A DNA stretch of 6,411 bases from Paracoccaceae bacterium (GTDB lineage Bacteria > Pseudomonadota > Alphaproteobacteria > Rhodobacterales > Rhodobacteraceae). The DNA lies in assembly GCA_003565055.1 (NCBI GenBank), contig PXDM01000082.1, forward strand, positions 1-6,411, given 5' to 3'. The notes beneath the pieces were generated by a model. That model was not told the origin of the DNA, ran no database searches, and saw nothing but the letters and a program-made list of their open reading frames with translations. A program made the position numbers and the translations under genes. This document shows, one piece after another, positions 1 through 5,116 of this stretch; position 1 is the stretch's first letter, and every line of letters begins with the position of its first letter.

Positions 1-570
1 CTGACCGACCTGTTCCCGATCCTGGAACTGGCGACCTCGGCCAAGATGCTGTCCATCGTCAAGCCGATGCAGGGCGGCGGGCTGTTTGAAACCGGCGCGG
101 GCGGCTCGGCCCCGAAACATGTGCAGGATCTGGTCGCAACCGGCCATCTGCGCTGGGATTCTCTGGGCGAATTCTGCGCCTTGGGCGAAAGCTTCCGCTT
201 CCTCGCCGATGCCAAGGGCCATGCGAAAGCGCGCATTCTGGGCGATGCCGTGGACGCGGCGACGCAAGGCGTGCTCGACCATGACCGCTCGCCGGGGCGC
301 AAGGCAGGCCAGCCCGACAACCGCCACAGCCATTACTGGTTCGCCCGCTACTGGGCCGAAGCACTGGCCGCGCAAAGCGATGACGCGGATCTCGCCGCGC
401 ATTTCGCCCCTATCGCCAAGGCACTGGCCGACGGAGAAGCTGCCATCGTGCAGGAATTGCTCGACGCGCAGAGCAAGCCGGTCGATCTGGGCGGCTACTA
501 CCACGGCGACCCGGCCAAGACCGCCGCTGTGATGCGCCCCTCGGCCACGCTGAACGCCATCATCGGCTGA
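1..570 (+). CDS. icd: Monomeric NADP-dependent isocitrate dehydrogenase, C-terminal part (5' end outside window)
   Basis: This enzyme oxidatively decarboxylates isocitrate to 2-oxoglutarate with NADP+ in the cytoplasmic TCA cycle. The frame is open from base 1, so the ATG at 46 is internal. The 189 visible residues are the last quarter of a protein that is usually about 740 aa. The family is recognised from the C-terminal domain of the monomeric (IDH-II) type: a glycine-rich stretch ending in GGSAPKHV (visible residues 34-41), then LRWDSLGEF, then SPGRKAGQPDNRHSH. From family knowledge, the SAPKH histidine and the arginine in the SPxRK stretch lie in the NADP-binding region. The protein ends with RPSATLNAIIG, close to the usual C-terminus. 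It is unrelated in sequence to the common homodimeric Icd. The gene converges on fabA, and the two share the hairpin terminator that follows. Confidence 0.93.
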   Translation: MTDLFPILELATSAKMLSIVKPMQGGGLFETGAGGSAPKHVQDLVATGHLRWDSLGEFCALGESFRFLADAKGHAKARILGDAVDAATQGVLDHDRSPGRKAGQPDNRHSHYWFARYWAEALAAQSDDADLAAHFAPIAKALADGEAAIVQELLDAQSKPVDLGGYYHGDPAKTAAVMRPSATLNAIIG

Positions 571-575
571 ACGAA

Positions 576-604
576 AAAGCGCCCCGGCCGGACCGGGGCG
601 CTTT
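576..604. terminator. Bidirectional intrinsic terminator between icd and fabA
   Basis: A perfect 12-bp stem (AAAGCGCCCCGG at 576-587 pairs with CCGGGGCGCTTT at 593-604) encloses a 5-nt loop. It starts 5 nt after the icd stop codon. On the minus strand it lies 26 nt after the fabA stop and is followed by a run of five T (complement of 574-578), a classic terminator. On the plus strand the tail is only TTT then A, so it should be weaker there unless the stem itself suffices. Its position exactly between two convergent genes supports use by both. Confidence 0.9.
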
Positions 605-630
605 ACCCAACGCGGGCAACTGCGACAGCG

Positions 631-1140
631 TCACGCCTCCGACAGCGCGACCTTCATATCCTTGACCTGATAAATCACCTCGCCATCGGCCTCGACGATG
701 CCATCGGCCACGCCCATGGTCAGCCGCCGCGTCTGCACGGCCTTGGTGAAATCGATCTTGTAGGTCAACATCTTGCGATCCGGCCGCACCATGCCGGTCA
801 GCTTCACCTCGCCCACGCCCAGCGCATAGCCGCGCCCCTGCCAGCCGCGCCAACCGAGGTTGAATCCCGTCAACTGCCACAGCCCATCGAGCCCCAGACA
901 GCCCGGCATGATCGGATTGCCCGGAAAATGACACTCGAAAAACCACAGATCCGGCGTGATGTCGAATTCCGCCAGCACATGCCCCTTGCCATGCGCGCCC
1001 CCATCGCCCGAAATCTCGGTGATGCGGTCCATCATCAGCATGGGCGGCGCGGGCAGTTGCGCATTGCCGGGGCCGAACAGCTCGCCCCGCGCACAGGCCA
1101 GCAGGCCCTCCTTGTCGAAAGATGTGGGAAAATCGGCCAT
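631..1140 (-). CDS. fabA: 3-hydroxydecanoyl-ACP dehydratase/isomerase FabA
   Basis: FabA dehydrates 3-hydroxyacyl-ACPs in cytoplasmic type II fatty acid synthesis. It also isomerises trans-2-decenoyl-ACP to the cis-3 form, the branch point to unsaturated fatty acids. The 169-aa length is typical. It is a single hot-dog domain with the signatures LPAPPMLMMDRI (29-40) and HFPGNPIMPGCLGLDGLWQLTGF (from 71). His71 and Asp85 fit the catalytic His/Asp pair of the family. The start is well supported: a GGAGGAG Shine-Dalgarno sequence sits 7 nt before the ATG, and a sigma70-like promoter lies further upstream. The gene is divergent from irr, a common Rhodobacteraceae arrangement. However, fabB and fabI, which I would expect downstream, are absent, and a terminator closes the unit directly after fabA. 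Confidence 0.96.
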   Translation of the reverse strand: MADFPTSFDKEGLLACARGELFGPGNAQLPAPPMLMMDRITEISGDGGAHGKGHVLAEFDITPDLWFFECHFPGNPIMPGCLGLDGLWQLTGFNLGWRGWQGRGYALGVGEVKLTGMVRPDRKMLTYKIDFTKAVQTRRLTMGVADGIVEADGEVIYQVKDMKVALSEA

Positions 1141-1147
1141 TTCTGCG

Positions 1148-1154
1148 CTCCTCC
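1148..1154 (-). promoter_or_regulatory. Strong ribosome binding site of fabA
   Basis: On the minus strand the sequence reads GGAGGAG and ends 7 nt before the fabA ATG. It is the best Shine-Dalgarno match in the window and fixes the fabA start codon. It contrasts with irr, divergently transcribed from the same region, which has none. Confidence 0.85.
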
Positions 1155-1168
1155 AAAGGGTTTTCCCC

Positions 1169-1197
1169 CTCTAGCACTGTGACAATCTTGCTGACAA
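1169..1197 (-). promoter_or_regulatory. Predicted sigma70-type promoter of fabA
   Basis: On the minus strand a TTGTCA -35 element (1192-1197) is separated by exactly 17 nt from a CTAGAG -10-like element (1169-1174). Initiation about 7 nt further on would give a leader of roughly 22 nt carrying the GGAGGAG site. The -35 match is good and the -10 is moderate. This is prediction from sequence only. Confidence 0.5.
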
Positions 1198-1236
1198 GCC
1201 CGGCACCTGCCCCCCTGCGCAGACAGTTGCGACTCA

Positions 1237-1250
1237 ATTTCATTTGAAAT
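1237..1250. promoter_or_regulatory. Small palindrome over the irr -35 region, possible operator
   Basis: ATTTCA (1237-1242) and TGAAAT (1245-1250) form a 6-bp inverted repeat with a 2-nt centre. The right half overlaps the predicted irr -35 element TTGAAA (1244-1249). A protein bound here would block irr transcription and lies about 40 bp from the fabA -35. Autoregulation by Irr or control by another iron regulator is conceivable. I cannot assign it to a named box. Confidence 0.35.
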
Positions 1251-1273
1251 CGGGGCGATTTATCCTTTATATA
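1244..1273 (+). promoter_or_regulatory. Predicted promoter of irr, giving a leaderless transcript
   Basis: A TTGAAA -35 element (1244-1249) is followed after 18 nt by a TATATA -10 element (1268-1273). TTTATA at 1266-1271, with 16-nt spacing, is an alternative. Initiation about 7 nt after the -10 falls on or within a base or two of the irr ATG at 1280. The A/T-rich stretch stands out in GC-rich DNA. No Shine-Dalgarno sequence precedes the ATG, which fits a leaderless mRNA. Confidence 0.55.
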
Positions 1274-1279
1274 CACATC

Positions 1280-1717
1280 ATGGATCAGGAATTTGCCCCC
1301 CTCGACGACACGGCGCTCTCCAAGGCCGCGCGCTGGCTCGCCCATGCCAATGTCCGCCCCACGCGGCAGCGGCTGTCGCTGGCAAGCCTTCTGGTCGGCG
1401 ATGGGCAGGACCGCCATGTGACCGCCGAGACCCTGTTCCTCGCGGCCAAATCCAGCGGTGAGGCCGTATCGCTCGCGACCGTCTACAACACCCTGCGCGC
1501 CTTTTGCGAGGCCGGGCTGATGAATGAGATCACGGTCGACGCGACGCGTTCCTATTTCGACACCTGCGTCGAAGACCATCCGCATTATTTCTGGGAAGAC
1601 ACGCAGGAACTGACCGATGCGCCCTCGGGTGCCGTGTCATTCTCGCGCCTGCCTGATCCGCCGCAAGGGGCCGAGATCAGCCGCGTGGATGTCGTGATCC
1701 GCCTGCGTCGCCTCTGA
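1280..1717 (+). CDS. irr: Iron response regulator Irr (Fur family)
   Basis: Irr is a Fur-superfamily transcription factor of alphaproteobacteria that represses or activates iron- and heme-related genes according to heme status. The 145-aa protein has a winged-helix DNA-binding domain. It starts at VRPTRQRLSLASLL (from residue 25), continues with RHVTAETLF (from 45), and has the recognition helix SLATVYNTLRAFCEAGL (64-80). A dimerisation/heme-sensing part follows, with SYFDT (91-95) and a His-Pro-His (100-102) where Irr proteins carry their histidine-rich site. No N-terminal Gly-Cys-Pro heme regulatory motif is present. The ATG at 1280 is chosen over an in-frame TTG at 1244, because the TTG would lie inside the predicted -35 element and adds 12 unconserved residues. 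The 3' end overlaps the convergent permease gene by 41 bp. Confidence 0.88.
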   Translation: MDQEFAPLDDTALSKAARWLAHANVRPTRQRLSLASLLVGDGQDRHVTAETLFLAAKSSGEAVSLATVYNTLRAFCEAGLMNEITVDATRSYFDTCVEDHPHYFWEDTQELTDAPSGAVSFSRLPDPPQGAEISRVDVVIRLRRL

Positions 1718-2579
1718 CCCCTGGCCCGCGCCGCAGCAGCACGACCGCATTCGAGATCATCAGCACCACGACCACCACGGCCCCGCCCGCCAGCGCCCAT
1801 GGGCCGGGGTTTTCGCCGATCACAGCCCAGACCAGAAGCGGCGCGAGGATCGATTCGAGCAAGATCAGCAGCGCCACTTCGGCGGAACTGACATAGCGCG
1901 GCCCCAGCACCATGAGCCCGCTTGCAAAGGCGATGAAGAGCCCGTGGGCGGCAAATAACGGCCACCACGCCGGCAGTGGCCCCCAGATATCGACGAAGGG
2001 CAGCATCAGCACGGCCCCGCCGATCAGCGCGAGCGGCACAGCAGGCAGCATCGGCGTGCCCCGCGCCCGGCGCGCCGCTGTCAGGGCCGCGGCGAAACAG
2101 GCCGCGACCAGCAAAGCCAGCGCATCACCGCGCCAATTCGTGCCGGGCTGCGCCGTGGATCCCAGCACGATGATCGACAGGCCGAGAAACACCCCGAGCA
2201 TGGTCCAGACCATCCGCCGCGTGATCACCTCGCCCAGCCAGATGCGGCTGAAAACCGCCGCAAAAACCGGCATGGCGGCCAGAATGAACACGACATTCGC
2301 CACGCTCGTCATCGACACGGCCAGCACAAATCCCGGTGCCGAGACCCCGTAGAGCGCCATATAAGCATAGACCGGCGGCCCACCGCGCAACACCGCGCGC
2401 ACCGGCCCCGTACCGCTGCGAATGAGCACGAAGCCCAGCACCAGCCCGCCCGCGATCAGCCCGCGCCAGAAGGCAATCGCCAGCGCCTCTGCCCCGATCA
2501 GCCGCACAAACAGCGAATCGGGCACCAGAAACAGCACGCCCAGCGTCGTGATCAACAAGCCTTTGAGATGATCGCTCAT
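1677..2579 (-). CDS. EamA/DMT-superfamily permease, substrate unknown
   Basis: This is a 300-aa inner-membrane protein of the drug/metabolite transporter superfamily, built from two EamA repeats with about ten hydrophobic helices in all. Repeat one covers roughly residues 4-140 and includes AIAFWRGLIAGG (34-45) and LAAMPVFAAVFSRIWLGE (from 100). Repeat two covers roughly 150-282 and includes SSAEVALLILLESILAPLLVW (231-251), followed by GENP, a typical second-repeat signature. Members export amino acids, nucleosides or other metabolites, and the substrate cannot be read from the sequence. The frame extends upstream to 3041 without a stop. The ATG at 2579 is the true start, because it has a GGGGAG site 4 nt upstream and hydrophobic sequence begins immediately after it. 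The last dozen residues, a Gly/Arg-rich tail, lie in the overlap with irr. It is divergent from lrgA across 99 bp. Confidence 0.88.
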   Translation of the reverse strand: MSDHLKGLLITTLGVLFLVPDSLFVRLIGAEALAIAFWRGLIAGGLVLGFVLIRSGTGPVRAVLRGGPPVYAYMALYGVSAPGFVLAVSMTSVANVVFILAAMPVFAAVFSRIWLGEVITRRMVWTMLGVFLGLSIIVLGSTAQPGTNWRGDALALLVAACFAAALTAARRARGTPMLPAVPLALIGGAVLMLPFVDIWGPLPAWWPLFAAHGLFIAFASGLMVLGPRYVSSAEVALLILLESILAPLLVWAVIGENPGPWALAGGAVVVVVLMISNAVVLLRRGPGVRGDAGGSRHPRG

Positions 2580-2678
2580 GCCTCTCCCCTGCCCGCAAGG
2601 CAGCAGCGCGTCAAGCGCCCCCTTCCCTTTCGCGCGCCGATCTGGGCCTATGGGGGTATCGCAACAAAGGCCGCCCCC

Positions 2679-3035
2679 ATGATCCACGCCCTCACTCTGA
2701 TCCTGCTCTGCCAACTCGCGGGCGAGACCGTGACCCGGCTCGCGGGCTTGCCCATCCCCGGCCCGGTGCTCGGCATGGCGCTTCTGTTCGGGCTGATGCT
2801 GGCCAGCGGGCGGCTCGCCGCGCTGGTCGTGCCCACGGGCACGGGCATCCTGCGCCATCTGTCGCTTCTCTTCGTGCCTGCGGCGGTGGGTGTGGTCGGC
2901 CATCTGCCGGTACTCGCGGCCAATGGGCTGGGCGTGGCGCTCGCGCTGATCGTCTCGACCGTGCTGGCGCTGGCGGTCGGCGCGGGGGTGTTTGTGCTGG
3001 TCGCGCGGCTCACCGGGGGGCAGAGCGATGCGTGA
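2679..3035 (+). CDS. lrgA: CidA/LrgA family membrane protein
   Basis: This is a 118-aa, four-helix inner-membrane protein of the CidA/LrgA family. The family was first described as holin-like control of murein hydrolase activity. Later work on LrgAB/PftAB-type pairs in Gram-positive bacteria supports pyruvate transport, and the plant LrgAB fusion PLGG1 moves glycolate/glycerate. Hydrophobic helices fall at about 2-14, 27-42, 58-80 and 85-109. The family motifs LPIPGPVLGMALLF (24-37) and LSLLFVPAAVGVV (61-73) are intact. The ATG at 2679 gives the usual family length and is preceded by an AAAGG-type site. The frame is open back to 2568, but those 37 residues are basic, unconserved and overlap the divergent permease gene. 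The gene is coupled to lrgB through an 8-nt overlap. Confidence 0.9.
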   Translation: MIHALTLILLCQLAGETVTRLAGLPIPGPVLGMALLFGLMLASGRLAALVVPTGTGILRHLSLLFVPAAVGVVGHLPVLAANGLGVALALIVSTVLALAVGAGVFVLVARLTGGQSDA

Positions 3036-3741
3036 TTTCACTGAAATCTGGTCCTATCTCGCAGGCGATCCGCTCCTGTGGCTCTGCGCGACGCTTGTGG
3101 CCTATGTCATTGGCGACGCGGCCTCGCGCGCTCTGGGCCGTGCGCCCTGGATGAACCCGGTGCTGGTCGCGGCGCTCCTGCTGGGGCTTCTGCTCTGGGC
3201 CACGGGCACCAGCTACGCCACCTATTTCGAGGGCGCACAATTCGTCCATTTCCTGCTTGGACCTGCGACCGTGGCTTTGGCCGTGCCGCTCTGGACCGAA
3301 CGCCACGCGCTGCGTCCCGCATTCCTGCCGATCCTCGCGGCCTTGCTGGCGGGGTCTGCGACAGCGGTGCTTTCGGCACTCGCCATCGGCCATGCGCTGG
3401 GGCTCTCGCCGCAATTGCTCGCGACACTCGCGCCGAAAAGCACCACGGCCCCGGTTGCGCTGGGCATCAGCGAAAGCCTCGGGGGCTCACCGACGCTTAC
3501 AGCCGTTCTGGTGATCCTGACAGGCGTCATCGGGGCCATCGTGGTGACGCCCTTGATGACCGCCCTGCGCATTCGCGATTGGCGCGCGCGGGGCTTTGCG
3601 ACGGGTGTGGCGGCGCATGGCATCGGCACGGCCCGTGCGCTGCAAGTCCACCCGCAAGCGGGCGCTTTCGCCGGGATCGGCATGGCGCTCAATGCGATGC
3701 TGACCGCCATTCTGGCCCCATGGGCGCTCGGGCTATTCTGA
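3028..3741 (+). CDS. lrgB: LrgB/CidB family membrane protein
   Basis: This 237-aa multi-spanning membrane protein is the partner of LrgA. Conserved LrgB features in order are: FLLGPATVALAVPLW (75-89), where the acidic-aromatic YFEGA precedes the helix; the central LAPKSTTAPVALGISESLGG (134-153), a signature of the family; and HGIGTARAL (197-205) near the C-terminus. The ATG at 3028 overlaps the lrgA stop (ATGCGTGA), so translation is probably coupled. A GTG further upstream at 2992 would only add lrgA-overlapping residues. The pair most likely forms one complex moving small carboxylates (pyruvate, glycolate or similar) or affecting cell-wall hydrolase activity. Family knowledge cannot decide between these roles here. 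The stop codon is itself the first three bases of the 15-bp inverted repeat that follows. Confidence 0.92.
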   Translation: MRDFTEIWSYLAGDPLLWLCATLVAYVIGDAASRALGRAPWMNPVLVAALLLGLLLWATGTSYATYFEGAQFVHFLLGPATVALAVPLWTERHALRPAFLPILAALLAGSATAVLSALAIGHALGLSPQLLATLAPKSTTAPVALGISESLGGSPTLTAVLVILTGVIGAIVVTPLMTALRIRDWRARGFATGVAAHGIGTARALQVHPQAGAFAGIGMALNAMLTAILAPWALGLF

Positions 3742-3828
3742 AATCATTTTTCAACAGGCGAAAAAATCGGACACCCCAAACGCGCGCATACCCGCCGATT
3801 CTGAAAAATGATTTCACAGGGCGAAAAA
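3735..3828. repeat. Twin 31-nt palindromic units in the lrgB/smpB convergent gap
   Basis: Two 31-nt units (3735-3765 and 3798-3828) match at 23 of 31 positions as direct repeats. Both begin ATTCTGAAA and both end GGCGAAAAA. Their centres are each a TGAAA-N5-TTTCA palindrome. The two centres are exact reverse complements, making a perfect 15-bp inverted repeat (3739-3753 and 3802-3816). A nested AATCGG/CCGATT pair (3765-3770, 3795-3800) lies inside. The units are 63 bp apart, about six helical turns. There is no U-tract after either arm, so this is not a standard terminator, although it may still serve two convergent genes. Its function is unknown. Confidence 0.75.
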
Positions 3829-3830
3829 CC

Positions 3831-4304
3831 TCAGCCATGCTCCTTGAGCAGCCGACGCTTCTGCTTGTCCCAGTCCCGCTTCGCCTCGGTCGCGCGCTTG
3901 TCGGCGAGCTTCTTGCCCTTGGCGACCCCGATCTTGAGCTTCACCAGACCGCGATGGTTGAAATACATCACGATGGGCACCAGCGTCATCCCCTGCTTGG
4001 CCGTCGCCGCCCAGAGCCGCGCCAATTCTCTCTTTGATGCCAACAACTTGCGCCGCCGACGCTCATCATGCCCGAAGGTCTTGGCCTGCGTATAGGGCGC
4101 GATATAGCTGTTGACCAGCCACAGCTCACCATCCTCGACCGTGGCATAGCTCTCGGCGATATTCGCCTGGCCCGTGCGCAGCGATTTCACCTCCGAGCCC
4201 ATAAGCATGATCCCGCATTCGAGGTCTTCCTCGATCGCGTAATCATACCGCGCGCGGCGGTTTTCTGCGATGATGCGGTAATTCGGGTCTGATTTCTGCG
4301 CCAT
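3831..4304 (-). CDS. smpB: SsrA (tmRNA)-binding protein SmpB
   Basis: SmpB binds tmRNA and delivers it with EF-Tu to ribosomes stalled on mRNAs lacking a stop codon. This starts trans-translation and proteolytic tagging of the unfinished peptide. The 157-aa product has the family's order: an N-terminal IIAENRRARYDY stretch, GIMLMGSEVKSLRTGQANI forming the OB-type barrel, NSYIAPYTQA, and RRRKLLASKREL. It ends with a basic C-terminal tail (KGKKLADKRATEAKRDWDKQ and on), which folds in the decoding channel. The ATG at 4304 is preferred to a GTG eight codons upstream, because family members start near this ATG. The Shine-Dalgarno sequence is weak. Its start lies 33 nt after the stop of the NYN-domain gene, in the same direction, so both probably share a transcript. 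Confidence 0.96.
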   Translation of the reverse strand: MAQKSDPNYRIIAENRRARYDYAIEEDLECGIMLMGSEVKSLRTGQANIAESYATVEDGELWLVNSYIAPYTQAKTFGHDERRRRKLLASKRELARLWAATAKQGMTLVPIVMYFNHRGLVKLKIGVAKGKKLADKRATEAKRDWDKQKRRLLKEHG

Positions 4305-4337
4305 GTCTTCGCAAATAAGCGCCACCACGCCCCCTGT

Positions 4338-5045
4338 CTAGGGCTTGAGCCGCACCTGCATCGCATTGCCTGCAGATTTGCGCAGCTCAAACGCCCCGGT
4401 CCGCGCCACCAGCTCGCTCAGCTTCGCGCAGCCGTAATTGCGGCTGTCGAAATCCGGATTGGCGGCCACGATGAACTGCCCCAGAGGCCCGAGCGAGAAC
4501 CATTCCTCGTCCTTGTCGATATGCTGCATCGCGGCCTTGATCAGCGGCACGGCTTTGGACGGATGCGCCTTCTTGTCCTTCTCGCCTGTCTCCGCCGCAG
4601 GCTCAGGCAGGATATTCTCCACAAAAATGAACCGCTTGCAGGCCTTGCGAAAGGCTTCCGGCGTCTTTTGCTGCCCGATCCCGTAGACATCGAGCCCCTG
4701 CTCACGTATGCGACTGGCGAGCCGCGTGAAATCACTATCGGAACTGATCAGCACGAAACCGTCAAACCGGCCCGAATGCAGCAGATCCATCGCATCAATC
4801 ACCAGCGCGATATCGCTCGAATTCTTGCCCACCGTATTGGCGGGCTGGTGATGCGGCACAAGCGCCAGCGTGGGCAGCTTGTCCTGCCAGCCTGACATCT
4901 GCTGGCGCGAGAAATCCCCATAGATCCGGCGCACAGACGCCTCGCCCAGCGATGCGATCTCCTCGAAAATCGCGTCTGCCCATTTCGGCGAAGAATTATC
5001 CGCGTCGATCAACACAGCCAGAAGCGGGATACCTGCACGCGCCAT
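4338..5045 (-). CDS. NYN-domain putative ribonuclease with C-terminal OST-HTH/LOTUS RNA-binding domain
   Basis: This 235-aa soluble protein has two domains. Residues about 6-145 form a NYN (PIN-like, LabA/DUF88) domain with the expected acidic metal-binding positions: Asp14 and Asp16 in LIDADN, Asp44 in YGDFS, Asp78 and Asp84 in the SSDIALVIDAMDL segment, and Asp103/Asp105 in SSDSDF. All are present, so nuclease activity is plausible. A charged linker follows (about 147-163, rich in Glu and Lys). Residues about 164-235 resemble an OST-HTH/LOTUS winged helix, with KAVPLIKAAM and ANPDFDSRNYGCAKLSELV. That domain binds RNA, including G-rich RNA, in other proteins. The ATG at 5045 has an AAAGGA-type site upstream. 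It lies directly upstream of smpB. A role in RNA turnover is likely, and the target is unknown. Confidence 0.88.
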   Translation of the reverse strand: MARAGIPLLAVLIDADNSSPKWADAIFEEIASLGEASVRRIYGDFSRQQMSGWQDKLPTLALVPHHQPANTVGKNSSDIALVIDAMDLLHSGRFDGFVLISSDSDFTRLASRIREQGLDVYGIGQQKTPEAFRKACKRFIFVENILPEPAAETGEKDKKAHPSKAVPLIKAAMQHIDKDEEWFSLGPLGQFIVAANPDFDSRNYGCAKLSELVARTGAFELRKSAGNAMQVRLKP

Positions 5046-5057
5046 ACGCCTTTCCTT

Positions 5058-5114
5058 TCATCTTTGCCCAAATATCCCGGGGGAGGGACCGAAGGGACCG
5101 GGGGCAGAGCCCCC
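5058..5114. repeat. G-rich intergenic element of probable dispersed Rhodobacteraceae type
   Basis: The gap between the GNAT and NYN genes carries three elements in order on the plus strand: an A/T-rich block with CCCAAATATCCCGGGGG, a GGGACC direct repeat around GAA (5085-5090, 5094-5099), and a 6-bp hairpin GGGGGC-AGA-GCCCCC (5100-5105/5109-5114). From memory of Rhodobacteraceae genomes, a very similar hairpin-plus-ATATTTGGG-plus-AAAGATGAAAG arrangement recurs between genes. Dispersed status is therefore recollection, not measured. The hairpin lies 3-17 nt after the GNAT stop without a U-tract. It could trim or stabilise the 3' end, or modulate read-through into the NYN gene. Confidence 0.5.
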
Positions 5115-5116
5115 TC

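Noticed and set aside
1244..1279. TTG start adding 12 residues to Irr
   Set aside because: The TTG lies in the predicted -35 element, has no ribosome site, and the extra residues have no counterpart in the family as I know it.
560..1585. 341-codon open frame on the minus strand spanning fabA and irr
   Set aside because: It runs antisense to irr and in another frame over fabA, both of which are clear family members. It is Arg/Gly-rich with no recognisable domain, as expected of shadow frames in GC-rich DNA.
2589..2603. Small hairpin CTGCC-CGCAA-GGCAG next to the permease ribosome site
   Set aside because: A 5-bp stem is expected often by chance at this GC content, and nothing else suggests a regulatory RNA.
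2580..3041. 154-residue N-terminal extension of the EamA permease
   Set aside because: The extension is antisense to lrgA, very polar and repetitive in composition, and precedes an ATG with a good ribosome site at 2579 from which the usual family length follows.
3078..4037. 319-codon open frame on the plus strand over lrgB and smpB
   Set aside because: It is out of frame with lrgB and antisense to smpB, has Arg/Ala/Gly-biased composition, and no family resemblance.
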